The notes under the pieces: model-generated
Databases searched by the model: none
Seen by the model: the letters and a program-made list of their open reading frames with translations, nothing else
What the model was told of the DNA's origin: nothing
Part shown: one piece after another, positions 12,301 to 23,402 of the stretch
Position numbering within the stretch: position 1 is the first letter of the stretch
Layout: the number at the start of each line of letters is the position of its first letter
Translations under genes and position numbers: made by a program
Source: Bemisia tabaci
Lineage: Eukaryota > Arthropoda > Insecta > Hemiptera > Aleyrodidae
Direction of reading: 5' to 3'
Length of the DNA stretch: 64,000 nt
Assembly: GCF_918797505.1 (NCBI RefSeq)
Contig: NC_092799.1
Span: 27,528,382 to 27,592,381 of the forward strand

Positions 12301-13062
12301 TGGTGCACCAAATGTTATTGCATTTATATTTTGGCCAGGGATGTTCCGATCATTGTCGTTCCCGTTATGATCACCGGTACAAAACTTGTTTAGCATAGAT
12401 TGGCATTTTCCTAAATTGAGTTTCGCCGTGTCATCAACGACATTTTCGCTCTTCCATGATTCCACAAAATCGGTTAGCGCCTTCTTATATATTGGTTTAC
12501 ATTTTGGCACATTCTCATTCTCTCTCTCTATTTCCAAAACTGTTTTTGGGATGTATTGTTCTTTTTCTAAGCTTAAAAAGGATTTGTAATAGTCATTGAA
12601 TTTTTCAAAAATTGATTTTTCTTTCTCGAGCTCTTGCTTTTCTTCTCTCTCATTTTCGGTCAGACTTTCCAATTCGTCGTTAATTTTTTCTATTTCTGCC
12701 TTGTTTTTTTTAATAGAATTGTCCATATATAACTGTAAAAAGTCTACATACCGATCAAAATCAAACGTATCAGAATACACATTAGAGCATTGTTTAGCAA
12801 GCTTATAGTAATTCGACTTCGAGCGACTCGAATGAACCTTAGAAATCGCACTTTTGTTATCATTGGCAGAATCAATTACTTGCTCTTCTATAGTTAATCC
12901 TGGAAGACTTTCGATTTTATTTAAACTAATACAATTTTCTTTATTCGGTCGGTCCTTATTATCACGTAAATATGTTAATGATGAGACGTTTTGGATACAT
13001 CGTAGATCATCAGGGCATTCATTTACATAGTTATGTGATTGCATCACATTAAAAGTTATTTT
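9303..13062 (-). pseudogene. Copy B of the large duplicated gene (broken)
   Basis: The block 9369-13062 is a close copy of 15575-19417 within the long gene at 13962-19508. It lacks that gene's C-terminal third. Its reading frame is split into pieces at 12016-13047, 11736-12095, 11312-11845, 10891-11199 and 9575-10585. Two nonsense changes can be read directly: a leucine codon TTA has become TGA at 10598-10600, and an arginine codon has become TGA at 9572-9574. A short piece, 9303-9362, matches a different part of the gene (about 17262-17320), so the left edge is itself a mosaic. The repeat region has fewer ~50-codon units than copy A. This is a degraded tandem duplicate. Confidence 0.8.
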
Positions 13063-13095
13063 GTTATGTTAAAGTTATGTTAATGTTATGTTGTA

Positions 13096-13928
13096 AACAG
13101 TATTTTGATTGCAACCATGAACAGCCAAATACGTTGATGGTGATAAGATTTCTGCATAAGAGGACTTCATCACGATTACAAATTGGAGAATGACTCAACA
13201 TGGTAGGCATCAGTGGAATAGTGGCAGGGAGCAAATTAGTCACATGAGAATTATTTCCATCAAAAAGATGGTTAAAATTAACAAAATTCAAATCGATATG
13301 AGTACCCCTGTGTATGATGACGATGAGACAGTTTGGGAAGTGGCACCCGTTGGTTGAATAGGAGTGGGAACGTAGCTTGGATCCACATCATGTACATCCG
13401 ATTCCCCCGAATGCCTCTTTTTGACACTCTTCGATGTCGTACCGCTATCAGCGTTTTTAGGTTTCTCGGTAACGATTTTTTGATCCTTCTTTCTTTCATC
13501 TTTTTTTTCGTCACGTTTTGCTCTTTTGTGATCCTGAGCATGTACAACCGATTCCTCCGAATGCCTCTTTTTATCACTCTTCGATGTGCTCCGCTATCAG
13601 CGTTATTAGACTTCTCGGTAACAATTTTTTGATCCTTCTTTCCTTTGTCAGTTTTTTCATCACGTTTTGCTTTTTTGCGATCCTCAGCATGTATAATCGA
13701 TTCTTTCGAGTGCCTCTTTTTGTCAGTCTTTGATGTGCAAACTCTCCCTGAACTTCGCGACTTCTCCGTGACGTTCTTACCTTCAGTTGTTTTTTCATGA
13801 GAATTTGCTTTTTTTTCCTCTTTACTATGCCCAATGGATTGTTTGTTGTCATTCGTCATCTTTGGAATGGCATCTTGACCGTCGCCGTTAGCGTTTTTTA
13901 TTGTGGCAGAAGATAATACTTCAGTTTT
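13096..13928 (-). pseudogene. Copy C: mosaic fragment of the duplicated gene
   Basis: Two non-adjacent parts of the gene are joined here. The bases 13096-13377 match 12018-12299 of copy B (and the same region of A), while 13378-13928 match about 17590-18277 of copy A with roughly one repeat unit missing. The junction is near GTAGCTTGG / ATCCACATC. Some positions agree with A and others with B, which points to exchange between copies. The frame is broken (13278-13859 and 13574-13852 are the longest pieces). It lies between copy B and the stop codon of copy A. Confidence 0.75.
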
Positions 13929-13961
13929 TGACTTAAATTAAAATTTTTGGACTTATTGTAA

Positions 13962-16900
13962 TTACATTACATTACTTAATATCTCAGTTGAACGACGTAC
14001 CAAGGTGAATGTTGGATCCATGAATTCCATCGATTCGGCCACTAATCCCGAGTTGTACTCATTTCCTGTTGGAATGATTGAAGCGATTGCCATTTCAACT
14101 TCATCGAATGAAGGTATCGACGTGACGTTGGGCATCATCAATTCAGACGCGGACACATCCACTGTCGCATTGGTTTCATCAGTTGGTGCTTTTTCACGTA
14201 AGATTTGGATATTTTCTGTATCAACCTCGTTCGGTGTTTGGTGGAATTGCTTATCGTGACTATTTGTAGGAGAACTATCGGTATTTGAATTTCTCTTTGC
14301 TTCACTGTAAAGATTGTAATTCTTGCGACTAGTATGCGCCATGTATTTAATATCTGTTTCGAGTAACAATTTACCGTCATCTGTGAAAGCAACGGGGGCT
14401 CGAGCTTTTGCTTTAATGCGTTCAGCAATAAATGATAGAACTGAGTTAACGTCTCCGCCCTTGTCACGAAGAAGATTATTTAGCTGAGCAAAACAGTCCA
14501 GGCAGGCGCAAACAGCGAGTTTCTCTTCAAGCAAGAGAACTTCTTTTGATAATTTTACATTACAAAGCTTACACTTCCGGCGTCTTTCCATTTTAAAATT
14601 AGCTTTTCGTTTCGCTCCTTCAGACATAGGGGTGATAATTTTCGTGCGATTTGGAACTTCAACGATTGTTCTCACGTTTGAAACTTCTTCATTTTTGGTA
14701 GCATTCCTGTTCTTTATTCGGGATCGATTGCTCGTTCTTTGTCGAGGTTTGATATTGTAACAAATTTTCGATTTCTTACCACGTTGCATTGGCATATCAC
14801 AAGAAGAATCGTTTTCAGTGTCAGAAACGAACGTATATGGCGAAGGTTGCTTTTTTCGATCGGCGCTTTCATCAAGAACGACGTGATCAACGTTATCAAT
14901 TTCTTCTTTATCATTCCATTCGCATTCCTCTTCATCGCTCTGGTCACTCTCGAACGAATCTAGCGAATCTTCCGAGCACTCCATTCTTTCAACCTCAGAT
15001 TCATACTCGAAATCACTATCATCACTATCATGCACGAATTGATCCGTCGAATGAAAATTTAAAGAGTCCATCGTATTCATTCTTTGTTCGATGAAACTTT
15101 CCAAATTGCCAATGATGAAATTCCCCCACAATTCATCATTCTTTCCTTTCTCGTCCACAGGATATCTCGCGTAGGCGGATCGATCGGTTTGACGAACAAT
15201 TTGCTCTACTTCGTCATTGTTTACGTCTACATCGCAAGGACGAATTAAACTTGTTGCATATGAAACGAGGGCAATGAAATATTTCAAAAATTGCTCCATA
15301 ATTCCCACGTCAAAATTTTGAACTACGATCGATTCCGGTCGGACTCTCTGGTTTCCAAAAGCTATTTTCAATTTTTGCACCAGTTTTTGTCTTAAAATTT
15401 TCGCAGCTTTCGTGTCTGAGACGGATGCATTTAGAGATTGGCTTGTGAAATGCGTAATTTTTAATTTCTGCATGTGATAATTTATAAAAGTTTCTAAATG
15501 TGTCATTTTCAATTTAAATGGTAAATACATATAAAAGTTTCTGGATAGGAAACTTATGAGATCTTCAAACACTAAAATTAAAAATGAATTGAGACTGTGT
15601 AGCAATTTTCTTTGCACACTCTTGGATTTCTTTATGTATTCTGAAAATAAAGTCTTTACCGAAACGCTGGAGAGGTATGTGAAATTTTTCAGTTGCTTTC
15701 CTTTGGGAATGTCGGATTGACCACTTATGTTAACTACTGTTCCAGTTTTTGTATAATTATCTTCAATTTGATCTACTATCTGTCGCTGGACAACATACAC
15801 AGCTTCAGAAGTGTTCGGCGATAAATAGTGATAGGTTTTGGTTTCTCTAAAGAATCTGAACCATGTTAATATATCTGTTTGGGTTTGTTTTTGTTTTGTA
15901 ACGTCACCGATGGATTCGTAATGAGACTTCATGCTCGACAAAACGTCGTAGATGGTTTGGAAATTCAATTTAATATAAACCATCACGGCTTTTGACAGTG
16001 TAAAAGTTTGCCTATCTAACTGAAAATTCGCCAATCTCCCGATGTTGTCACAAATTTCTTGAAATTTAGTGAGACACTCTGTGTATTTATTTTCAGATGG
16101 ATTTTTCACCTTAAGCTCAACTCCATTCATGTTTTGGCAGATGTTCTTCATTCTATAGAAAAGGTATGCTAAGATGCATTTTTGTTTTGTTCTACGCTTC
16201 TGTTCGTCCCAATCGCACAAATCTTGAGTGGTGACTAACCACAATGAAACAAATGTCGTTTCTATCTCTCCCTCTATGAACCTTATATTTTTCTCTTTTC
16301 TCTTAATGCTCTCTTTGATTGAAATGTTAAATAAATGGACTAATTCCGTCTCGTATGCTTTAGGAATACAACCGTAGCAAATTTGAAAGAGGCAAGGATC
16401 ACTTGTATGATTAGTTTCTTTTCGGAAGAAGTGATGCGGTGTAACATGATCTTTTGTTGCAAATGCAACTGAGTGTTGACGAAGAACATTACCGAAATGA
16501 CTACTCTGTACCTTAAAACTACCTTCAAACGGATGGTTCATTTCTGAGAGTACTTTCGAAATGACAGAAGAAATCGTTATATTTTCCTCCCCAACGTGTT
16601 CAGGATACACGGTTGCATTCAGGTCACAATTATCAGGAAAATTGGAGAATACCACTTTGAGCGATGCCGGTTGATTTTGGTGGTTCCGAGATTGTTGGAA
16701 CGAAGATCTTTTCGGAGCTTTCAGTTCTCTCAGTAAGCTTCTTTCATACGTAGAAGAGTTCCTTTGGTGTTCTTCGATTTTGAACCGTTTCAAAAATGCT
16801 TTGTCTAAGGCGGGGACAATTCTTCCACGAAGGGCTTCTGCAATACATCGATTGCTCATCATTGGATTTCGATTTTTTTTCAGATATTCCATTGTTTCAG

Positions 16901-19508
16901 CAAGAGGCATAGCATTGAATGAAGCGGATCTTTTTATTTGTTTCTTGAATTGTTTCAACAGGTTTTCCTCGTCTCCTTCGTCATCGGACTCATCTTCACC
17001 TTCATGGTAAGTAGTTTTCATTCTACTGTTATTTGCATCTACTTTGATATAGCTACTTGTTCCTCCGTCTTCTTTGATAATTTTAGTTGTTGTTCCATCT
17101 TTCCTGTCACTTTTAGTTGTTGTTTTATCTTTTCTGTCATTTCTAATTGTCTTTTCATCATTTTTGTCGTTTTTAGATGGACTTTCGCTTCTACATGTAC
17201 TGTATCCCCCACTTTTACTGACCTGTTGAATGATGAGTTTCTGAGCCCCAATATTTTCAGTTGTTCTTTCGATATAATTTGATTTGTTCTGATCTCCATG
17301 TTCCAAAGATTGTTTTGAGTGTGCCTTATCACCACTTCTGAAACTGCTGCTACTCCTTTCTTTATGGAGCTCCTGGATGACGAGTTTTTCGGTCTTCTTA
17401 TTATCCAACGTTTTTTCGTCACGTTTTGCTTTTTTTAGATCCTTAGCATGTACAGTTGATTCCTTCGAGTGCCTCTTTTGGTCACTCTTTGATGTGCTAC
17501 CGCTATCAGCGTTTTTAGACTTATCGGTAACGATTTTTTGATCCTCCTTTCTTTGATCAGCTTTATAGTCACGTTTTGTTGTTTTGTGATCCACATCATG
17601 TAGAACCGATTCCTCCGAATGCCTCTTTTTGACACTCTTCGATGTCGTACCGCTATCAGCGTTTTTAGGTTTCTCGGTAACGATTTTTTGATCCTTCTTT
17701 CTTTCATCTTTTTTTTCGTCACGTTTTGCTCTTTTGTGATCCTGAGCATGTACAACTGATTCCTCCGAATGCCTCTTTTTATCACTCTTTGATGTGCTAC
17801 CGCTATCAGCGTTTTTAGACTTCTCGGTAACAATTTTTTGATCCTTCTTTCCTTTGCCAGTTTTTTCGTCACGTTTTGCTCTTTTGTGATCCTCAGGATG
17901 TATAATCGATTCCTCCGAGTGCCTCTTTTTGTCAGTCTTTGATGTGCTACCGCTATCAGCGTTTTTAAACTTCTCGGTGATGATTTTTTGATCAATCTTT
18001 CTTGGATCTGATTTTTCGTCACGTTTTGCTCTTTTGTGATCTTTAGCAATCGATTCCTCCGAGTGCCTCTTTTTGTCGATCATTGATGTGCAAGCTCTCC
18101 CTGAACTTCGCGACTTCTCCCTGACGTTCTTGCCTTCAGTTGTTTTTTCATGAGAATTCGCTTTTTTTTCCTCTTTACTATGCCCAATGGATTGTTTGTT
18201 GTCATTCGTCATCTTTGGAATGGCATCTTGACCGTCGGCGTTAGCGTTTTTTATTGTGTCAGAAGATAATACCTCAGTTTGAGCTTTACTGTTCAATTGC
18301 GCATTTTCTACAGGGTAGCTGGTTTTTGGCACTGAGTAGGAAATTAAGTAACTATCGGGGATTAGTTGAGTCAAATCAACAGTATTTTGATTGCAACCTT
18401 GAACAGCCAAATACGTTGATGGTGATAAGATTTCTGCATAAGAGACTTCATCACGATTACAAATTGGAGAATGACTCAACATGGTAGGCATCAGTGGAAT
18501 AGTGGCAGGGAGCAAATTAGTCACATGAGAATTATTTCCATCAAAAAGATGGTTAAAATTAACAAAATTCAAATCGATATGAGTAGCCCCTGTGTATGAT
18601 GACGATGAGACAGCTTCGGAAGCGGCACCCGTGGGTTGAATAGGAGTGGGAATGTAGCTTGGTGCACCAAATGTTATTGCATTTATATTTTGGCCAGGGA
18701 TGTTCCGATCATTGTCGTTCCCGTTATGATCACCGGTACAAAAATTGTTTAGCATAGATTGGCATTTTCCTAAATTGAGTTTCGCCGTGTCATCAACGAC
18801 ATTTTCGCTCTTCCATGATTCCACAAAATCGGTTAGTGCCTTCTTATATATTGGTTTACATTTTGGCACATTCTCGTTCTCTCTCTCTATTTCCAAAACT
18901 GTTTTTGGGATGTATTGTTCTTTTTCTGAGCTTAAAAAGGATTTGTAATAGTTATTGAATTTTTTAAAAATTGATTTTTCTTTCTTGAGCTCTTGCTTTT
19001 CTTCTCTCTCATTTTCGGTCAGACTTTCCAATTCGTCGTTAATTTTTTCTATTTCTGCCTCGTTTTTTTTAATAGAACTGTCCATATATAACTGTAAAAA
19101 GTCTACATACCGATCAAAATCAAACGTTTCAGAATACACATTAGAGTATTGTTTAGCAAGCTTATAATAAATCGACTTCGAGCGATTCGAATGAACCTTA
19201 GAAATCGCACTTTTGTTATCATTGGCAGAATCAATTACTCGCTCTTCTATAGTTAATCCTGGAAGACTTTCGATTTTATTTAAACTAATACAATTTTCTT
19301 TATTCGGTCGGTCCTTACTATCACGTAAATATGTTGACGATGAGACGTTTTGGATACATCGTAAATCATCAGGGCATTCATTTACGTAGTTATGTGAGTG
19401 CATCACATTAAAAGTTACCTCTGGATCGTTGCGGAAGTCATCATTTAAGAGCGGAATGACGGGAACAGAAAACTTCGCGAGTACAGGAGAATTGGCCACT
19501 GTTTGGGG
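13962..19508 (-). CDS. Copy A: large unrecognised protein with repeats and Cys cluster
   Basis: This is an uninterrupted frame of more than 1,800 codons, stop TAA at 13962-13964. The frame runs on to 19535, but that part reads a TTG and a poly-Phe stretch. The minus-strand sequence there, TTTCTTCCTTTGCAG, is a good splice acceptor, so the exon probably starts at 19509 and an upstream exon is outside the frame. The first in-frame ATG is at 19403. Numbering from 19535: a charged coiled-coil-like stretch at about 159-189; four to five ~50-residue repeats at about 494-712 (KRHSEES ... KRDEK ... DQKIVTEK ... NADSGSTSKS); an apparently folded region at about 910-1480; an acidic Ser/Asp/Glu tract at about 1515-1550; and a Cys cluster at about 1652-1682 (C-x2-C, then C-x-C-x2-C) that could bind zinc. 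Basic KKRKR-like words suggest nuclear location. I recognise no family and assign no function. Confidence 0.75.
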   Translation of the reverse strand, partial: PQTVANSPVLAKFSVPVIPLLNDDFRNDPEVTFNVMHSHNYVNECPDDLRCIQNVSSSTYLRDSKDRPNKENCISLNKIESLPGLTIEERVIDSANDNKSAISKVHSNRSKSIYYKLAKQYSNVYSETFDFDRYVDFLQLYMDSSIKKNEAEIEKINDELESLTENEREEKQELKKEKSIFKKFNNYYKSFLSSEKEQYIPKTVLEIERENENVPKCKPIYKKALTDFVESWKSENVVDDTAKLNLGKCQSMLNNFCTGDHNGNDNDRNIPGQNINAITFGAPSYIPTPIQPTGAASEAVSSSSYTGATHIDLNFVNFNHLFDGNNSHVTNLLPATIPLMPTMLSHSPICNRDEVSYAEILSPSTYLAVQGCNQNTVDLTQLIPDSYLISYSVPKTSYPVENAQLNSKAQTEVLSSDTIKNANADGQDAIPKMTNDNKQSIGHSKEEKKANSHEKTTEGKNVREKSRSSGRACTSMIDKKRHSEESIAKDHKRAKRDEKSDPRKIDQKIITEKFKNADSGSTSKTDKKRHSEESIIHPEDHKRAKRDEKTGKGKKDQKIVTEKSKNADSGSTSKSDKKRHSEESVVHAQDHKRAKRDEKKDERKKDQKIVTEKPKNADSGTTSKSVKKRHSEESVLHDVDHKTTKRDYKADQRKEDQKIVTDKSKNADSGSTSKSDQKRHSKESTVHAKDLKKAKRDEKTLDNKKTEKLVIQELHKERSSSSFRSGDKAHSKQSLEHGDQNKSNYIERTTENIGAQKLIIQQVSKSGGYSTCRSESPSKNDKNDEKTIRNDRKDKTTTKSDRKDGTTTKIIKEDGGTSSYIKVDANNSRMKTTYHEGEDESDDEGDEENLLKQFKKQIKRSASFNAMPLAETMEYLKKNRNPMMSNRCIAEALRGRIVPALDKAFLKRFKIEEHQRNSSTYERSLLRELKAPKRSSFQQSRNHQNQPASLKVVFSNFPDNCDLNATVYPEHVGEENITISSVISKVLSEMNHPFEGSFKVQSSHFGNVLRQHSVAFATKDHVTPHHFFRKETNHTSDPCLFQICYGCIPKAYETELVHLFNISIKESIKRKEKNIRFIEGEIETTFVSLWLVTTQDLCDWDEQKRRTKQKCILAYLFYRMKNICQNMNGVELKVKNPSENKYTECLTKFQEICDNIGRLANFQLDRQTFTLSKAVMVYIKLNFQTIYDVLSSMKSHYESIGDVTKQKQTQTDILTWFRFFRETKTYHYLSPNTSEAVYVVQRQIVDQIEDNYTKTGTVVNISGQSDIPKGKQLKNFTYLSSVSVKTLFSEYIKKSKSVQRKLLHSLNSFLILVFEDLISFLSRNFYMYLPFKLKMTHLETFINYHMQKLKITHFTSQSLNASVSDTKAAKILRQKLVQKLKIAFGNQRVRPESIVVQNFDVGIMEQFLKYFIALVSYATSLIRPCDVDVNNDEVEQIVRQTDRSAYARYPVDEKGKNDELWGNFIIGNLESFIEQRMNTMDSLNFHSTDQFVHDSDDSDFEYESEVERMECSEDSLDSFESDQSDEEECEWNDKEEIDNVDHVVLDESADRKKQPSPYTFVSDTENDSSCDMPMQRGKKSKICYNIKPRQRTSNRSRIKNRNATKNEEVSNVRTIVEVPNRTKIITPMSEGAKRKANFKMERRRKCKLCNVKLSKEVLLLEEKLAVCACLDCFAQLNNLLRDKGGDVNSVLSFIAERIKAKARAPVAFTDDGKLLLETDIKYMAHTSRKNYNLYSEAKRNSNTDSSPTNSHDKQFHQTPNEVDTENIQILREKAPTDETNATVDVSASELMMPNVTSIPSFDEVEMAIASIIPTGNEYNSGLVAESMEFMDPTFTLVRRSTEILSNVM

Positions 19509-19530
19509 GCTGCAAAGGAAGAAAAAAAAG
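19494..19530 (-). promoter_or_regulatory. Probable 3' splice acceptor of copy A
   Basis: On the minus strand a run of pyrimidines (TTTTTTTTCTTCCTTTGCAG) ends in AG at 19511-19510. This fits an intron end and explains the artificial poly-Phe start of the long frame. A branch site was not assigned. Confidence 0.55.
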
Positions 19531-19535
19531 ATCAA

Positions 19536-21180
19536 TCTAAAAGCTTTAATTACGCTGTTGTTTTAATGATTTTCATCGTTTCTAGAACTATCCGATACAC
19601 GAGGAGAATAGTAATTTATAAGGTCAAGAATCCATATGAAACAATATCATAATCGCTGAAAGGATTCTGCCCCAGTTGAGAGGTGTAAAACTACACTTTG
19701 TGTGACTTCTCGTACAAAATCAATGCAGGACTGACGTTATCTTTTTAGAAAACATAGATAATTTTAAGCCGTCATAATTTTTGAAAATTTAGGATGCACT
19801 GTTCCGAAATCACCGGAGTGGAAGAAAATAGGTAGCATTTTACAGAGAAGCATCACTTCATCGTGGTGTGTTGCATTTTGATCTTTGATTGGTCGCATAA
19901 ATAGGTTAATAGTTGAGTCAAGTAAGGGTTCAATTCGGGACTAATCGTACCAATGTTTGAGTTTTTGAGCTTATTTTTGCAAGATATCGAGATGATCGAA
20001 TGAACTAAAATTCCCCAAATTTCTCCCAAAATTTGACCTTTAAACTTCCCAAAAACTGAGTATCGACCGAAAAAATAAGCAAAAAAACTCATATATACAA
20101 TTAGGTAGCTCCGGATTTGCCGTTTTTTCCCCCTCATTTGACTCGACTATAACAAATGTAAATGATTAACCTAACTCTTTTTCCTCTCCTTAACTTCATC
20201 AGCTGATCCCGATCGGGTTTTTGACTCTATGCAATTTATGGGCATTCGACCTAAATCGAAATTTGAAACTTACCTTTTCGGAATAGGCGAAAATATCGAT
20301 CTGTATTCCATGATGAAGTTTCGTCCCGTATCTTTTACTCTTTATTCCAGAAGAAGAGAATTTAGAAATTCTTGCAGTAGCGTTCCGTTGTAATCGATTC
20401 TGAAACAATTTAAAAAACAAATTAGTAGGGTGTAAATGGGGGAGCAACGTCGTTTGTCCCATCCGTATGGGAGTTTACTATAGGAATTAAAACCCACCGA
20501 AATCGAATTCAAATTCTCCCGCCAAAAATGGGAGAGCAACGTCGTTTGTCCCATCCTTATGGGAATTTAACATGGAAATGCAAAGCATCTTCGTTTTGCC
20601 TTATCTATGGGACTTGACCATAGGAAATTAATTTCTGTTCCTTTGCAAATTTTTAAAGGTAAGTCGATGTAATGCAGCCGTATCACTGCGAAGAAAATAA
20701 ATTTCACAAACAGCCGATATTGTCTGCGAAGCAACGAAACTAGGCCAACAATGTGCGAATTCCATTCCACTCATGAAATTCAGAAATAAAATACTGCAAA
20801 ACAAAGAATGAGGTGAAGGCAATCACCAACAACTTTCCTGCAAAAAAGGAAAGATCGCAAGAACAAATCACATAAGCTGTGTCAATTATAAATGAAAGAA
20901 TGACAGGATGAAAAAAACCCATAACACTCATATGCTACCCATGAACTAGAGTGGGTACCCGTATGGCGTGATTAGGGACAAATGTGAAACTTCAAAAATC
21001 CATCAGGCCTTCACCGATGCCTCTGCGAATAAAGTTAGGGCCCAGGAAAGCAGCCAACCTATGAATTTCAATTGCCCAAAACGATTCACTACTACTATTG
21101 TTAAGAACCGTAAAGTTTTTAATATTTTAGTTTGTTATTTAATTTATCAAATAAATTAAACAATATTTAATTAAATTATT
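19536..21180. other. No supported gene
   Basis: This AT-rich stretch lies upstream of copy A and may contain its intron and first exon, which I could not identify. A phrase containing AGCAACGTCGTTTGTCCCATCC plus its neighbours occurs twice about 93 bases apart (near 20440-20480 and 20530-20575). No gene-like ORF is present. Confidence 0.4.
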
Positions 21181-21700
21181 TTATTTAATAACTGGTCACA
21201 TCGCGAAATTTAACAGAAGGAATTTTAGAATTGAAGAGAAAAATTCCTTGTAATTTTTGCCTATCTAAAACATAGTCACAAATAATGTCAAGATTTTCAA
21301 CAGCAGGTAAAACAAATAATAATAATTGATTTCTTTCTGGAATCGTATCAACATAACGAAGATTAATGAAAACAGATAGGTACCTTCGCACATTCGTTGG
21401 TCGAGTGTGTAGAAATGGCGAGGGCACTGCAAGAGGTAGCGTCCAGGGGAGTGGCAGATGGACACTGGTATGTGTTGAAAGTACGTTGACAAGGCGACGT
21501 GGTAGCAAATTAGTTAAGAGGGGTGACTTCTTTTAGGACAAATCTGTAGTTTGGAATGACTGATAAATACTCTGACCGTACAAGAAAGGGAATGGAAATT
21601 ATATGAAACAAAGAAAATTTAGAATAAAAATTAACTGGAATTGATATATAATATGTGATTCTATCCGGAGACGAGGAACAAGAGAACTTTAACATTTCCT

Positions 21701-22312
21701 CTAATTTATTAACGAGTGATTTGTAATATTTTTGGGCAAGGCTTCTCGGTAGAATTTTCTAACGGTTTTGATTTCAGAATACAATTCGTAGGCGATGATC
21801 ATAGAGGGGTGGACTTGATTGTTATTACAGAATAGAAAAAACGTCTCGGTTTTAGTCATGAAAAATAAAAATGTGAGACTATAGGACAAAAGGTAGTTCA
21901 TTGTTTCAAGAATATGTACTAGTATAACATCGTTGAGGGTCTTGGTGGGCGATTGGAAAATCGTATTTTTCATGAAAAGTCAGCCATTTTGGTAAAGTTC
22001 CCATAAGAACATAGCGTGGACTGTTTCCAAACAAAATTTACATTTAAATGGGTCGATGCAAGCGCCAAAAGGTCCACTAGGGTGATGTGTATGCCAAACG
22101 AGAGATATGATGGTGTTGGGTTCGGAACGGAACATATTTAGTAACCAAAGTTCTGAAGAAGCAAGTTTAGGGTGGAAAAATGTAATTTTTTCATCGATTA
22201 AAAGTTCCTTTTTAGGTTTTTGAAAAGAATTTTGAAGAGCTATGAATGTGTTATGATTCTCAATTTTTTCCTTAAGTAAGAAGTCAGCATATTCACATTT
22301 TTTTTTTGCCAA
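21701..22312 (-). pseudogene. Degenerate minus-strand coding stretch of unknown origin
   Basis: Two open segments in the same frame (22312-21980 and 21973-21701) are separated by a single TGA. Together they would make about 200 residues, including PFKCKFCLETVHAMFLWELY and an aromatic-rich later part. No proper ATG begins it; the apparent start is TTG. It could be the C-terminal end of an old retroelement or host gene. No family was recognised, and the call rests only on frame continuity. Confidence 0.25.
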
Positions 22313-22319
22313 TCAATGG

Positions 22320-23400
22320 GGACGAAAACATCATCGTCATCAGGTTCTAATGCTGGGCACTTTTATATAATAAACTTATCCATACTAACTTAATAATAAC
22401 AAGAAGGTAAGTAAAAATAGAAAAGTTGAGAATAGATGATGACAACCGGTTGTTTATCTGGAACAGAACGACATTTTTGGTATAGTTTGGGTCTTTGGAG
22501 ACTTACTGTATTTCAATTTAATTAGGTTTCTGTCATATTTTATAGAAAGTTGTACGATTTATCCCGCGACCCTTTGGACATCGGTCCCCGTCATGCAGCG
22601 CCGCACAGTGCGGCACTTCCATAAGCGGCGTGGACAAAAATCAAGGGCACCGTCAAAATCGACATATGGGACCATAAACGGCATGAAATTATCAATTAAG
22701 CCTCCATTGACCTTTGTTTAACGGGTTTTGACTTTTCCAGCTTCTGAGAGCTCAATAGGTCAAACGTGGCTATTCACTGTATTTACGTAATCAAGAGTAA
22801 TAGAGCTCAATATTGCGACTGAATATGCTAAGTTTCATCTTATTTTAACTAATTTTTAAAATTCATTATTTTCAATAACAGTCAAAACTAACAATTTTTC
22901 ACGATATTTGGAGAATTTGGAAGTCCTTTTTCAATTTTTGTCCATAGTATTCCTCATTCCACATCCTCATTGAGGATGCGGATAAAGATCATTGCTACGA
23001 TATAGGAAGTTTTTGACCAACAAGGAAATTTGACCATTTTTTTCCTATAACGATATTCGGACACCTGACACCTGCACATCCCAGAAAGCTGCAATAAAAT
23101 TTCACAATTACCCTAAGAAATTTTATTTTCTAGTCTTCTTTTAGCTTTTTAGTGGGGAGAGTTGCAAATTTCAGCAACGTTGCATTGCCTCCTATGCTTT
23201 TTTATAAATGAAAGGATTTTTTCTTATTCAAAAATTTGAATATATAGATTAAACCTCGAGTTAGGTTATATTCTACCACCTCTATTAACTGGACATGCCA
23301 AAGTTATTTTGTCCATCTTTACTAATCCAATTTTAATAAACCGTCCACCATCCATATGTTCAAAAATAACAAATTGGGACAAGTTCAGGAAAGAATTAGA
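22320..23400. other. No supported gene
   Basis: This is AT-rich DNA with no ORF worth keeping. It runs into the Jockey-like pseudogene, so part of it may be that element's missing upstream region, but no ORF1 or endonuclease motif was seen. Confidence 0.4.
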
Positions 23401-23402
23401 AA

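Noticed and set aside
19509..19535. N-terminal hydrophobic stretch MIFFFFLCS as a signal peptide of copy A
   Set aside because: It has no ATG (TTG start) and is the translation of a splice-acceptor pyrimidine tract ending in CAG.
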